This document shows positions 37,700 to 49,443 of a stretch of 64,000 nucleotides of DNA, piece by piece. The DNA comes from Trichopria drosophilae (taxonomy: Eukaryota > Arthropoda > Insecta > Hymenoptera > Diapriidae): NCBI GenBank assembly GCA_030407085.1, contig CM059587.1:101489001-101553000 (forward strand), read 5' to 3'. The position numbers and the translations under genes are program-made. Positions within the stretch are counted from its first letter, which is position 1. Every line of letters begins with the position of its first letter. The notes below the pieces were generated by a model. It saw nothing but the letters and a program-made list of their open reading frames with translations, was not told where the DNA came from and searched no databases.

Positions 37700-38998
37700 T
37701 CATATATTCAAAAGGGGTAAATATGTATCTGGTAAATTTGACTTTTCAAATCGAATATTAACTGAATTTATATTTTTTTTAATAAAATAATTTTCTAAAT
37801 GTTTGCGTTTATGTCTATTTCTTTCTATCTTAATTATTTTAATATTTTTGAAATCAAAATCATGTCCTTTTTCTATTCTATGTATTGTAAGTCCCGTGTA
37901 TTTTTGAACATCTTCATAAATATTTTTTTTATGTTTTTTAATTCTATTTTTTAATAATCTTCCAGTTTCCCCTATATAAACTCCTGTACAATTTTTACAT
38001 TTAATTTCATAGATGACATCTTTTTGATCTAATTTATCTAATTTATCCTTAAACGTTTTTATACCTCCAATATTCAAATTAGTGGGTTTATATACGATTC
38101 TAACTTTATGATTTCTAAAATTATTTTTAATTCTTTCTGAAATATTTTTAATATAAGGTATACTAACAGTTTTATTATATTTATCTTCTTTTTTACCTTC
38201 TATTGTATTATAAAATTTGTATACTCTTCTTTTGAAGCATTCTTTAATAAGATAATCAGGATAACTATTGTTTTTTAAAATTTGTTTAGCAATGTTTAAA
38301 TTCTTTTGTCTAAATTTAATATTTGAAAATCTAATGGTTCTATCTATAATTCCATAAGCTGTACCTATTTTATAATTCAATGGGTGGTTTGAATAGAAAT
38401 TCAAATATCTGCCTGAAAAAGAGTTCTTATGATACCAATCTGTAATTAAGCAATTATTATCTTTAATAACTGATATGTCTAAAAAATTAAGTCTATTATT
38501 TTTTTCAACTTCTAATGTGAAAGAAATTCTATTATGAAAACCTCTAATTTTTTTTAAACTATTAAATATCGGTAAAATTTTATCTATAAAATCATTAGGA
38601 ATGGCAGTGAAAATATCATCTACATATCGGAAATAAAACGGTAGTTTGAAAGGAATTTTAGTAATTAAAATATTCTCAATAAAATCCATCATTAAATCAG
38701 CTATAATAGGTGAAAGGGGTGATCCCATTGGGACACCAAATTTCTGTTTATATGTGACATTTTGAAAATGAAAATATAAAGAATTTAAAATTATATCGAG
38801 TCCTTCAAAAAATTCTTTTTGAGGTAAACTCGTATGAATTCTAATCTTATTCCAATGATTTTTAAGAATCAATTTCACAATATCAATAGAAATGTTTGTA
38901 AATAGTGATATAACATCCAAAGAGATAAGAGAAAAATCAGATGAAAGATTGAAATTTTTTATTTTTGTATGAAATTCCCAGTTTTTTTTTATATTTAA
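37700..38998 (-). pseudogene. Reverse transcriptase (C-terminal part) fused to GIY-YIG endonuclease, 5'-truncated
   Basis: An uninterrupted frame of about 430 codons has no proper ATG start; the frame opens at 38998 after a stop. Counting from a TTG at 38920, it shows the RT motif A Asp (LDVISLFTNI, residue 2), motif B GVPMGSPLSP (62-71), the catalytic motif C YVDD (99-102) and the LNFLDIS block (145-150). It then has the SNHP...GIIDR region (177-194), a CKNC pair (308-311) and a GIY-YIG module: GVYIGETGR (313-321), Arg326 and Glu376. All visible catalytic residues are present, so the copy decayed little after insertion. The N-terminal RT fingers are missing, so it cannot be autonomous. Its codon use is strongly AT-biased, like the surrounding DNA. 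Confidence 0.9.
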
Positions 38999-39004
38999 TT
39001 ACAA

Positions 39005-39475
39005 AATAGTCCAAATGTTGTTCAGTAATTTTTTTAATTACGGTTTTTAGTGAAAATTCTTACCTTATCGGCCGAGTACTTTAAGGAGTTCCAATTAGCC
39101 CGCCGGCAAGGTAGGAATTTTCACTGAAAACCGCAAATAATAAATGAATGAATCGATTTTTCAATATTCGAGCTCTGTAAGGGCAATTTTAATTCCTACA
39201 GACAGTTCCCTAGAAAATACCAAAGAAATTAATTGAGAACTGACCGAGAATTTACGGAAATAAATAAAAATCACTTATTTCCGAAAATTCTCAGTCAGTT
39301 CTTAATTAATATCTTTGGAATTTTCTAGGAAACTGCTTATAGTGCTTAGAATTGCCCTTACATAGCCACATTTTTAAAAATGTTATTCAGTCATCTTTAA
39401 TTTACTTTTTTTAGTGAAATTTCCTACTTTACCGGTGGAACACTTTAGAACCCCATTAAGCGGGATATACACTGT
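39005..39475. repeat. Nested foldback repeats beside the Penelope-like element
   Basis: Three copies of one unit are present. Copy A on the minus strand (about 39110-39005) and copy C on the minus strand (about 39475-39365) flank copy B on the plus strand (about 39088-39180). All contain 'gtaggaattttcact' or close variants and a 'ttccaattagcccg'-like block. Copies B and C continue into long arms (about 39176-39262 and 39275-39362) that pair almost fully, for example 'cagttccctagaaaat' against 'cagtttcctagaaaat' in reverse complement. The hairpin loop is about 12 bases. The retroelement starts exactly where copy A ends. Confidence 0.75.
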
Positions 39476-41680
39476 CTTAAGAGCCTATATCAAATTGTAA
39501 TATTCATAATATTATTTTGGCTGCGATTTTTTATTATCGTTCTGGCCTGACCAAGAAGTTCGTAGACAAATTTACATAATTATTTACAAAGGTTTAATTA
39601 TGTTTATTTTGTTAATTATGTAGTTACGTCATGAGTTGTTTAGAGATAAGGTAACTGATCTTCTACCTATTTTTGGAATAATTTTCTCGAGTGATATATT
39701 AATTTATTTGCCAAACTGTATAATTTTTTGCATTTACCATTTTTTCTTCGATGAATTTTGCCTTTAGAGGTATTATTTTCTTTCGGGGTTATTATGAACT
39801 ACTTTTAAATGGCCTATAACTGGATATATTATGAAATGTACCAGTAAATTTAATTCTCTTCCGTATACCTTCGACTGTGTGTTATTTTATCCTTAAATGT
39901 ATAATGCAAGAAGCAAAAATTTCTCGGAAATTTATTAAATTAAGTAGAAGAGGTAAAGGATTAATGCCTTCACTGCCTGAAATTAACAAATACAATTTAA
40001 AAATAATGAACGGGAAGGTATAAATATCAATACCAGACATTAATCCGGCCACCGTCATATTCAATTATTGCCTGGAAAATTTTCAACACTGATACTTTTA
40101 GAATTATTTTGATGCCCAACGTTTCTGCTCTTATCTTCTGCAATTTTCTTATGATGCTGTTTGAATAGGCCGATAATCATTTCGTGCAATAATAAAATAA
40201 TGTCTAACCATATATTCATCATATTATATAATTGAGCACGTATTTTATCACTTTTCAAATTTTAGGTCTAAAAACATTATAAAATCACCTGTTTTCGATT
40301 AAAATTGCAGAGAAATTAAAAACATAGATTTACATGTGTAGACACTAATAATTAATGAAACATCATTTCCAAGATAATGACTCTAATTAATGAATGAATA
40401 TCTACATAAATAGACTTATGTGTTTCATTTGGAGATCTTTAAAACAAATTGATGACCAAAAATGGATAAACAAGAAAATAAAATTGCATAATAAATATCG
40501 AATATTAAAATACTTTATATGCACATGTTCAATCGGAAAATACAAACCAACTAGCAAACAAGTATTGAGCTCCATGTCACTCTAATATAAGTTTCACATC
40601 ACTTTAAACACGTATTTTTGTGTTTTTTGTGATACCTGTAAAGCACGTGGACATCGCAAAATCACCAGGAATTAAAATTAGTAACATAAAAAGATATTTA
40701 AGATAATTTAAAAAAAAAGCCAGTGTGCAAAACAACCAAACTTTTAGATTGGAAAACATATTTTTCTCTCTAAATTCCTTAGAATGAAAAGTCACTGGAA
40801 TTGAGTGATAAATGTTCACTACAATTAACAGTGATAATCGAGCAACTCTGATTGAGGTGAATATTTACTCTTGTAGAGTGACATTAGTTAACTCCATTCT
40901 AAGTAAAGTGATATTATTTAAAATTTTTATTTTACTTTTAAAGAAAAAATGTTTAATTAAGATCTTTTTTCCATGATGTTTCTTTATGGCAAAAAACTAT
41001 AAAACTGTAAAATGCTAAAGCAATAGTTCAAATAATATTTGAGTACCACGTACATATATATCCGATATAATAAATAATATACAGAATGTCCAAAGTTTCC
41101 TTGAAGTTAATATACAAAATAGAAATAGGTTTCCATAACGAGAACAACATACAACCGTAAGGGTCGCGAACACTCCTAGTGGCGGCTAAGCTATTTGTGT
41201 CTCAAACGCTCTTGTAAATTCTCTCTTATCTCAAGAGAGTGGAAATATTAATTCTTCTGAGAGTCGATGTGATTGGAGTGATTTTCTCAAGGCACTTTTT
41301 ATAATACGGAATTTCTCAACACAAGAAATTCAGCTTAGAAAGGGAGTTTCTTATTTCTGAAATTATTTATCTATAGTAGGATAAGTAAGCGTAATAATTT
41401 CTAAATTTAAGCTAGTTTGGAACCATTCGATCAATTTTTGAAAAATTGTCATTATTTCTTGTAGAAACTACTAGAATCTTAATAAGTTCATCAAATCTAT
41501 GAATATTGTAAAAATTCCACAGATTTTTAGTAAAAATCAGAAAAATTCTGATGATTTTTATTAGAACTAGTGAAAAATATTTTCGATCTGGGATAGTTAA
41601 TTTTTTCAGCGTGACGATGACAACGAATGTTAGTATGTTTATGTTAAACAAACATATCAGTAAATCTAAGCCATCGTCAT
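39476..41680. other. AT-rich non-coding stretch
   Basis: No gene is supported. Around 40768-40920 there is a block starting 'tctaaattccttagaatgaa' with 'aaaagtcac', 'gagtga' and similar words. It resembles a block at 54288-54440 and may be a diverged repeat family. Open frames at 39882-40258 and 40394-40819 have no domains. Confidence 0.35.
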
Positions 41681-42046
41681 GTACGGGTCCATGACTCGAT
41701 AACTTTGGTCAACAAAACTCCGACCAAATAACTTTTGTAAAAATAATCTCCAACAGAAAAACTTCAGACAAAGCCTAACCTAATCTAACCTAACCTAACA
41801 TAACGATGCACATGTCACAACACAACAAACAAATCAATAAATTCTTATTGTAATAAGTAGAATTGAATACAAATTTTAATTACAAAAAATTATAACCGAA
41901 GTTTTTACAAAAATTTATTTTAAAACAAAATTATTTTTTCGAAAAGTTATTTTTTACAAAATTATTATTTTGGAAGTTTTCATTGTAAAAGTTATTTTGT
42001 CGGAGTTTTTCTGTCCAAAGGTATCGAGTCGTGCGCCCTTATGTAC
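41681..42046. mobile_element. Foldback element with GACTCGATAMCTTTGG arms, containing CCTAA units
   Basis: The left end (gtac ... 'tgactcgataactttggtca', then 'aaaactccgac' and 'aaataacttttgtaaaa') mirrors the right end ('cgactcgatacctttggaca', then 'aaaactccgac' and 'aaataacttttacaa') over about 75 bp. The total is about 366 bp with no coding frame. The interior holds a short array of the insect telomeric unit CCTAA, listed separately. Confidence 0.7.
41774..41799. repeat. Short interstitial CCTAA (TTAGG) array, five units
   Basis: Five consecutive 5-mers read CCTAA, CCTAA, TCTAA, CCTAA, CCTAA. TTAGG/CCTAA is the ancestral insect telomere repeat. At this length it may be coincidental or part of the surrounding foldback element. 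Confidence 0.5.
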
Positions 42047-45000
42047 AGTAGCACACTGAAAGATTGGATAATGCAAACATTTCAGTTATACGCTGTATTT
42101 ATTGCAAGATCTTCGAACAAACCACAGTTTTTTTTAAATTATAATATTATTATATAATATAAATACTCCTTCCAATCAATTTTCAAAGTGTCGTATACAA
42201 ATGGGAGAGTGTTGATATTTCGGCTGATGAAATGTTTCAGACTGGATGTATATGTATGCTATAATAGTTTGTTTGCTTCAAAGCTCAAAGATTGATTTGG
42301 TTTATAAGGACATTTTTAGAGATTCTGAAATCAATGAGAAATGTATGTTTTCGACAAGTTCCAGAGCATTCCAAAACCAATCTGAATGAGGTCCATTTCA
42401 TTGTCCCCCGCTTCAGTCTTCCTTTTCATTGTATTAAACTCAGTTGTTTTCTTTTCCAATATACTAGGATATCGTCGTATACAACAATTATCTAGAAACT
42501 TCTCAGTTGAGGTTTATCTTTGTTACTTCGACCCAGACCGACGGTCTAACCCACTTGCACCCTAACTTGTGTGCTCATTTTTATATGCAAACACAAAATT
42601 ATACATTACACACTTTTACCAATCGTAACCTGAAAATTATAAATTAAAATAGACTTTTCGAAATCTAACCTATTATAATAATCGATATTACTTTATAAAA
42701 AAAGGAAGGAAAATACAAATTTGCTAGTTACGAAATTGATTCGACCGAAATTGGCTTCGTCCCTAAAAGTGATTTTATTATATACACCATAGGTCTTGAT
42801 AAAGTATTGAATTTGGTCACCTTGCCAACAAAAAGTATCCTATCGTTTTTAATCCACTGGCGATGTTTAAGACGTTGCGATTTAAAAAATAAACCTCTTT
42901 TTCATTTTGTGATGGCCTAACTTAGATCTAATTAGGTTTTGATGTCAATTCGTACTGGATTATGGGAAGGTCAAACAACGAAAATCCAAAAATAGTATAT
43001 TTCTGCTTAAATGTACGGAAAATAAGCATCCTAACTGAGCGTAGCGTAGAATATGTCATTTTCTGTGCATGTAGGAAGAAAACACATTTTTTGCGTTTCT
43101 TTTTAAGAATACAAATCACACAAAAAATGCAAAAAAAATACTGCAAATCGAAAAAATCATATACTATTTGACTCCTTAGATGAGAACCTCCTATTAGAAA
43201 AGATGAATAATAATGCTCCGGCTAACAGGTGCTGGGGGTTAAGTTATGTAAATTATAATTTTTGTTATATTCAATTAAATAGATGGGTCTACCAAAATCA
43301 GCCAAATCGATGAGTATATGAACCACACGCCGCAGAGTAGAATCCATTAGTTTATGATTAGAAAAAAATTTAAGTTTTGGAGAAAGTTTAACAGAAACAT
43401 TGTTGAGATGAACAAATTTTTGTTTAGCAAGAGCTTACTTACTATAAGTTCTGTATATCTGCATTTTGTTCTATATTTTTCACCTTACTGTTTGTATTAT
43501 TGTTAATTATTAATAAGTAGGATAGCAATTCAAATTATAGGAGTAATCAGTATAGTAAAAGGCCAGTTGAAAAATGCACATCAGTTATTTAATGATTGTT
43601 ATGAAATTTGAGGTTACTAAATAATTAATATTCTGCATGTACTTTATTTTCGGTGTAGCGATCTAGAGTTGCAGTCAGGGCAAGATATTGTTGAGCTCGC
43701 ACATATTACAGGCGCCCGAACGGTATGCAACTGGCCATACAAAGTTTTATCTCTAAATCAGAACATCAAAAATCTAAGGGAAACAAATTCTGGATTATCG
43801 CTACGCGTTCTTTATGTAAATTAATACTGACAGTAATACGACTTAGTTCACACGTCCATCTTAACTTTGGGTTCAAAAGAATTTTATTTTATTTTTTATT
43901 CTCTTTTACAGAACTACGTTTAATTATTTTATAATTATGGATCTATCTACTCTTAATTAATTTTGTTTTCTAAGATCTTACTTTCGAAGTTCTCTTAATA
44001 CGTGAAATTTTATAAAGAATATAAATTAAAGCATATAATTTTACATTTTTATTTCAAATTTTTAGTTCAAATTCTGATTTTCAAATTCTAAGATTTAAAG
44101 ATTTAAAGGCGTTAATAAACAGTTAAATAAAGATAAAAAATAGCAAATTTTGTTATATTTATTCCAGATATTCCAGAATATCCCAAATCGATGAAAAATT
44201 GTTCTACTATTACACGAAACGATTTTTTGTTGAAAACTGTACCATTCTAGCAATTTGTGGAGGCAACGTTGATTATAGGACAATATAAACTTGTAGTAAT
44301 GTTTACAATATAAAGAAGAGATGGTTATTAACAACTTGGTAAACTTTGATAACAAATGAAAATTACTGAAGTTATATAGTAATATTAACTTTTTTATACG
44401 ATAAAAAATGTTGAATTCAAAATAAAAATGATGCGTATTTTATTGAAAAACATGACTATAATATAAGAATATATTGACGTCATATCTATCTATCTGTTAA
44501 CTATAATCTATTGTCGAAATTTAAGTTAATGCTGAAACCAACATCGTATAGTTTAATACAAATTTAATTTTCTTATTTCATGTACTGTGTCATGTAAAAT
44601 ATTTACCCTTCGTTTTTATTTGTTTATATTATACTTTCTAGAAATTCGTACTTGAAATACTAACATTTCCGAATAATTGGATGACGCGTATTACCGTTAA
44701 ACTGTCATTAACTTTATAAACCACAATCCGGCCTTAAAATGTTACTGAGTTTTGTTTATATTTAGTTTCCAGGAAACATACAGATACTTTTTAAAGGTTT
44801 ATAAACGGGAAGAAAACTTGTAGTTCAAAGAAGGCAAAGTAGGCTTGAAACTTATCGAATAATATTATTCGACTTATAGCCGATAAGCAAAAGAAGTAAG
44901 CATTCGAGAATCAATATGGAATCTGCGAGAAACATATTTGTATACTTATCCATACCTACATGGATTAGAGTCCATCAAGATATTTTATTTTAAGAACCTC

Positions 45001-45652
45001 TAGATCATAAAGAAATACCTACGCTCTACTTCTGTAAATTCTTTTTTTCCGCTCAGAGAAACTTATTGGAATGCCTTATCATCTTACTATGAATACCATT
45101 CGTTCCCATCTCGCCATCAACGGCAAACATATCATCTTACTAATCAGAACATTTGACATATTCTCTGTTGGCCCGTCGGTTTATTATAAGCTTATTATGT
45201 CGATATTGTATTACAAAATAAAAAATATCATGAAATTTAATTACTTAGTACTAACTTAAATAAAATAGTAAAATTAACAATATGCACATGGTTTGTTTAA
45301 CTACAACAAACAGTTTGTTTTACTACTCTCCTCTTAGATATACAGCAAGTACTTGAATTTGGTGTTTTTAGTCAACACATTATTTAATTTAAAATGCAAG
45401 AAAAATATGTTGAATTCCATGCAAAATATGCCTTAATTTCAGACGGTTTCGTCGAATTTCAATTTCGAGCTTTTCATTAAAAATGCAATCAAAATTAGGC
45501 ATATCACCTCTCACGCTTGTGACGTCTTTTTTTGGCTTATTTTTTTCCTTTTACGAGGGCGAAGAGGAAACCTTCAAAAGGCACCAAAGAGGGTTCACAT
45601 GTTTTTGCTTATAGACGTGCTAAAATCAATTGGCAATATGGTGGTAATTAAT
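42047..45652. other. AT-rich non-coding stretch
   Basis: No supported gene or element. Several frames of 60-86 codons (for example 42292-42495, 43725-43934, 44095-44355, 45071-45259) lack domains and neighbouring splice structure. Confidence 0.35.
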
Positions 45653-45654
45653 TA

Positions 45655-45914
45655 CAGTCAAGCCTCCGTATTATGGACTTCCCTCTTATGGACTATCTGT
45701 TTTATGGACTTTTTTCTCCCCCAATTATGGACTTTTCCCTCTGTCGCTGTTTATCGCCTTCCCCCACATTTGTGCTTACCGAGGTTCTTCGGGTTCTTAA
45801 TACATATTAGTTAGAACGAAAGGCGACGAAGTAGGGGAAGCGCTCTCTCCCCTTCATTGACCATATTCGGGATCGGAGCATTCCCGACGAGTCCATGATA
45901 CGGAGGCTCGACTG
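45655..45914. mobile_element. Pogo/Tc1-mariner-type MITE, 260 bp, TA target duplication
   Basis: The terminal inverted repeats CAGTCAAGCCTCCGTATTAT (left) and CAGTCGAGCCTCCGTATCAT (right, reverse complement) continue with ATGGACT. Each end is flanked by TA (45653-45654 and 45915-45916), the target used by the Tc1/mariner/pogo superfamily. The CAG start fits pogo-like elements. Near the left end 'ttatggact' is repeated four times, perhaps as transposase binding sites. The 71-codon frame at 45599-45814 only reads through these repeats. There is no transposase, so it would be mobilised in trans. Confidence 0.85.
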
Positions 45915-46494
45915 TATTTGTAAATATTGAATTATTATTCAATTAATTTTCTGTTGAAATGAGTAATTTTATTTTTTCACATCGACTGTGCCTTATAAGA
46001 AACTGCACTTTTGTACTTTAATAAAATATATTCTGAGAGATGTATAAACAGACATTGATTTGAATCCGTTTATTTATGTCGTGGACAGAAGCGTCCGTGG
46101 ACATTACTGTAAATTATTTAAATAAAAGTTGAATATATAATGAACACAAGTAGTCTAAAAAAAATTAACATTCAGTAACAATGGTAAACAATAGGTGGTT
46201 TCCTTACAAGGGCGTAAAATAAGCTGTTATGCCCGTGGGTTATCGGTGGGCCCGAAGGGCAGCGAAGTCGTCATCAAGGTAATCGGGTGATCGCCTTAGG
46301 GGTGTAAAAGTTAGGAACAAAATTTATTATCACAACGGATTTCAAATTCAAGTTTATGTCAACAAATTACAATTGCCAGGTTTACTTGGTACCGAGTGAA
46401 TTAAATCACAATTTCAATCGAACTTTGATTTTACTGTGCAATGAAATTGAATGCCCGTTGCTTCAAAACAGCTTTCTGAAACGAAGTTAATTTA

Positions 46495-46568
46495 TCAACA
46501 GTTGTTTGAATTACCGGCAGTGTATTCTGGCAAGTGCTGTAATCTTAAACAGTTTGCACAAAGAACCT
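46495..46568 (-). CDS. Candidate terminal exon, Cys-containing, unrecognised
   Basis: After an acceptor-like 'tacattattgtag' the minus strand reads two bases plus 23 codons to a TGA. The peptide starts VLCANCLRLQ and ends SNNC (three Cys). It lies about 2.9 kb downstream of the secreted-protein gene on the same strand. It could be the end of a second, related gene or of an alternative transcript, but no partner exons were found. It is short enough to be chance. Confidence 0.2.
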
Positions 46569-46923
46569 CTACAATAATGTACATATACATGTAATACGAC
46601 ATAATGGAAGCAAATTTCAAGAACGTGCAATAATGAATATTTATGTAAACATATAGAAATTTTCATGAATATCATTAATTGTATTTCATTCAATTTCATG
46701 AACTTCTTCTAAAACTGTACATTTTGTCTATCATTACTTTGTTCATTATTTTTTGCTAATCGAAGTAAATAACTAAATAATAATTATACCATTTACAAAA
46801 CGAGCAGAACAAATTATATTTTTTTATGTTCACATTTATTTATTTTTAAAACTAAATTAGTTAACGAATTTATATAATCCCTCGTGGGACATGAAGATTT
46901 TTACGACTTTCTTGGATGTGCAG

Positions 46924-47054
46924 CCAGAAGGCGAGGCTCAGCTGTGTAGTTGCTCTGCAGACTGAAAATGTAATTTTGAGAGCTCACACAGAAATTCACA
47001 TCTGTACAAGTCTCTAAGCTCACATGAAGCTTGATCAAATCCCCTACGGCACAG
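46924..47054. other. Exon-like patch with splice signals on the plus strand
   Basis: The 131-base GC-richer patch is preceded by 'tttcttggatgtgcag' and followed by a strong donor 'gtgagta' on the plus strand. All plus-strand frames contain a stop, so it would be a non-coding or terminal exon. On the minus strand one frame is open through the patch (60 codons from 47083). Orientation and nature are unresolved. Confidence 0.2.
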
Positions 47055-47520
47055 GTGAGTACATACGCCGATAAATTTATCATTATATTTCCTGTTTAAT
47101 TATTTGACAACACATTATTTTTTTCAGTAGATTTTGTACTTTTGTATACAATATAAAGTATCAATGAACCGGTGCTGACTTGTGTTCAGTATTGTTTCTC
47201 AATGCATACATGAACAAAATCTGAAATTGTTTTTAATTGACTGAATACTCATGCAAATTTGTTGAAGATGTAAGAAACTGCTAATATCTTGCATCAAATA
47301 TATCATATTTTCTGTGTAGTTATTGGACGTATTTTATAAAGGCTGATAAAAAATTGTTATTGTTCCATTAAAAATTTCTAAAGAATTTTTTTATTTATGC
47401 GAATTTTCAGCATTGCTTTTATTATTACATTCCCATTAATACAGGTATTCAAATAAAAATAAATAAATGAAATAACATAGAAATTAAAGTTTTTCGTATG
47501 CTAATAGTATAGAACTAACT

Positions 47521-47802
47521 AAATAACAAGGTTTAGGGCAAATGCCTGCGAAAATTCATTTCAGTCGGAAATTCTCTAAATCATTTCAAACACCCTAGGT
47601 CGTAATCATTGGAATTTCCAAAAACGCTAGGCTTTGTCGAAACAATGTTTTTATGTTTTCGAGATGATTTTAAATTGTTTCGACAAAGCCTAGCGTTTTT
47701 GGGAATCCGAGTGATTACGACGCACCATGTTTGAGATGATTTAGAGAATTTCAGACTGAAATGCATGTCTATCTAATGCATTTGCCCTAAACCTTGTTAT
47801 TT
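47521..47802. repeat. Long near-perfect hairpin (~126-bp arms, ~27-nt loop)
   Basis: The left arm 47521-47646 and right arm 47674-47802 are reverse complements over their whole length. Perfect blocks include the outer 'aaataacaaggtttagggca' plus five more bases and an inner 29-bp block containing 'aacgctaggctttgtcgaaa'. The middle of the arms has a few mismatches and a short bulge. The loop is AT-rich. It could be a foldback transposon or a source of a long hairpin RNA. No transposase or target duplication is visible. Confidence 0.8.
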
Positions 47803-49162
47803 CTTAGAAAAAACATTGATTTTACAGATTTTTTCATGGGGTTTCCTGTGAAAATCTCTTCGTCAAAAATCGGTTTTAAAGGTTCAGTTTTTATTTTGAC
47901 ACCTTTGCCAGTCGATAGGAGGTTTCAAAAATCCCTTAATTTGTAGAGAAAATGATGATATTGACCAAAAAAATGGAAGGAAGGTTTAATATATCAACAA
48001 GCTGTAGAAAATAGAACTCCCCTAAATAAAATGTAGATACGTGTACTTTAGGGGCCTTCTACTTGCAATGTTTAATTGTCCGTAACTTCGTCAATATTTA
48101 TTTCACAAATAGGATTTTTGTTTATTTTAAAGAGAATTGAATTCTTCATTATGTATATAGCAGCAAGTAGAATATTTATTTAGGAAAAACTTGCAAACAT
48201 TTCACATATAAATTTGCGCCTTTTTCGGCGTTATTTTCGTTATTTTTACTATTAATGATCTGAAATAAGTTTTAATTTTATGAGACGTTTTCAAATGTTA
48301 ATAAAAAAATAATCTACATTCCATTAAATGCATAGAGAGATACATCAATTATGCCATGGTCCCCAAGACCCTTTGTTAAAAATAAAACACAGTGTAAAAT
48401 AAATAAAAGAATCTAAAACACAACATAAAATACAATAAATATAAATATAAAGTACAATATAAAATGCAATATAAGTACAATAATCACTTATAACTAATAC
48501 ATTATTTTATAGCAGTCATCCAACCTGAATTTAGTACAGATTTTGCTAATTTGCTGAGTAAATTTTTTGGCTTTTATTCAGTAAATATTACCGAAGTAAT
48601 TATGTAATCCTCATATAATGTTGGTTTCTCAACTTCTTCAGATAATCTTACACTAGTTTTCGGTAGAATCTATAAAACATTTATTTCACTGGATGTAATA
48701 TAAACAATATAAGATGATACTCGATACGCAGTGGTTCAGATTCATAATGAGCGACGGCGAGAATGTTGATACCCAAAATTTGATACGAATCGTTCAATCA
48801 ATCGCAAAGTTACAGAGTTACGTGCCCCTCTATATTGAATCTGACATTGTGCATTTTAGAGTTCAGATCTCACTTTTGAACTCTGTAACTTTGAAAACAA
48901 AAGTAAAGAAATCGGAGGCATTTTTGATATTTCATAATCTCGGAACAGTGTGCGACTAAAGTGACATGATTCAGGTGTGAAAAACTAGGTCGTTATGCAA
49001 GAAAATGTCAAAAAGTATAATCCAGTAATTTGCCTTTTGCAATATTAATATGTCTACCGAACTTACTGATCATGTCTTAAAGATATCGTGGGATGTATAA
49101 TTACAATGACAAACAAAATATAATGCATCGATAGATAATATTGTTTTCTTTAATTTCAATAG
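47803..49162. other. AT-rich stretch with one short hairpin
   Basis: No gene was seen. At 48803-48894 'caaagttacagagtt' faces 'aactctgtaactttg' with about 60 bases between, a small foldback remnant. The 81-codon plus frame at 48714-48959 reads straight through this hairpin and is not credible as a gene. Confidence 0.4.
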
Positions 49163-49168
49163 TTTATT
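49163..49168 (-). promoter_or_regulatory. Candidate polyadenylation signal AATAAA of the secreted-protein gene
   Basis: Canonical AATAAA on the minus strand, about 280 bases after the stop codon at 49444. No other exact AATAAA on the minus strand was seen in between. AT-rich DNA gives many such hexamers by chance, so this is tentative. Confidence 0.35.
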
Positions 49169-49443
49169 CATTTTACAAATATTACTTATACAATCTGTAA
49201 ACACATAAATAAAGTCATTTAACATTCGCTCTGGTGTAAGTAATTAAAGAATAATTTTACATTTAAAACATATATTATTAGTTCATAATTTAACTTATTT
49301 TATATTTGATATATACATATAAAACTCTTAATAAGTAATGTGAAATTTTGCTGTCCGCAAATGTAAGTACTCCCATGTTGCCCAGATGCGTTGTTGATGT
49401 GCGTAATACTTTAAAGCTTTTCGCCAAAAAGGGTACCTAATTG

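Larger units (their letters stand above)
37130..39005 (-). mobile_element. 5'-truncated Penelope-like retroelement
   Basis: The element contains a minus-strand frame with the C-terminal part of a reverse transcriptase fused to a GIY-YIG endonuclease, the defining Penelope-like architecture. After the stop codon about 500 bases of AT-rich 3' sequence lead to a conserved motif at 37168-37200. That motif resembles the hammerhead-type sequences known from these elements. The 5' end is lost: sequence upstream of about 39005 is homologous to the flanking foldback repeats, not to retroelement coding sequence. 5' truncation is common when reverse transcription stops early. The borders are approximate, and no target-site duplication was identified. 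Confidence 0.85.
45917..47520. other. AT-rich stretch with two weak exon-like patches
   Basis: Mostly AT-rich. Two GC-richer patches with splice-like borders (46495-46568 and 46924-47054) are listed separately. A third patch at about 46190-46310 is G-rich, with no domain. Confidence 0.3.

Noticed and set aside
38999..39055. Apparent continuation of the retroelement frame upstream through a one-base shift in a run of nine A.
   Set aside because: A plausible peptide can be read after the shift. However, this stretch aligns better with the two other foldback repeat copies at 39088-39180 and 39365-39475, so 5' truncation is the simpler reading.
48714..48959. 81-codon plus-strand frame.
   Set aside because: It reads through a small hairpin repeat and has no domain.
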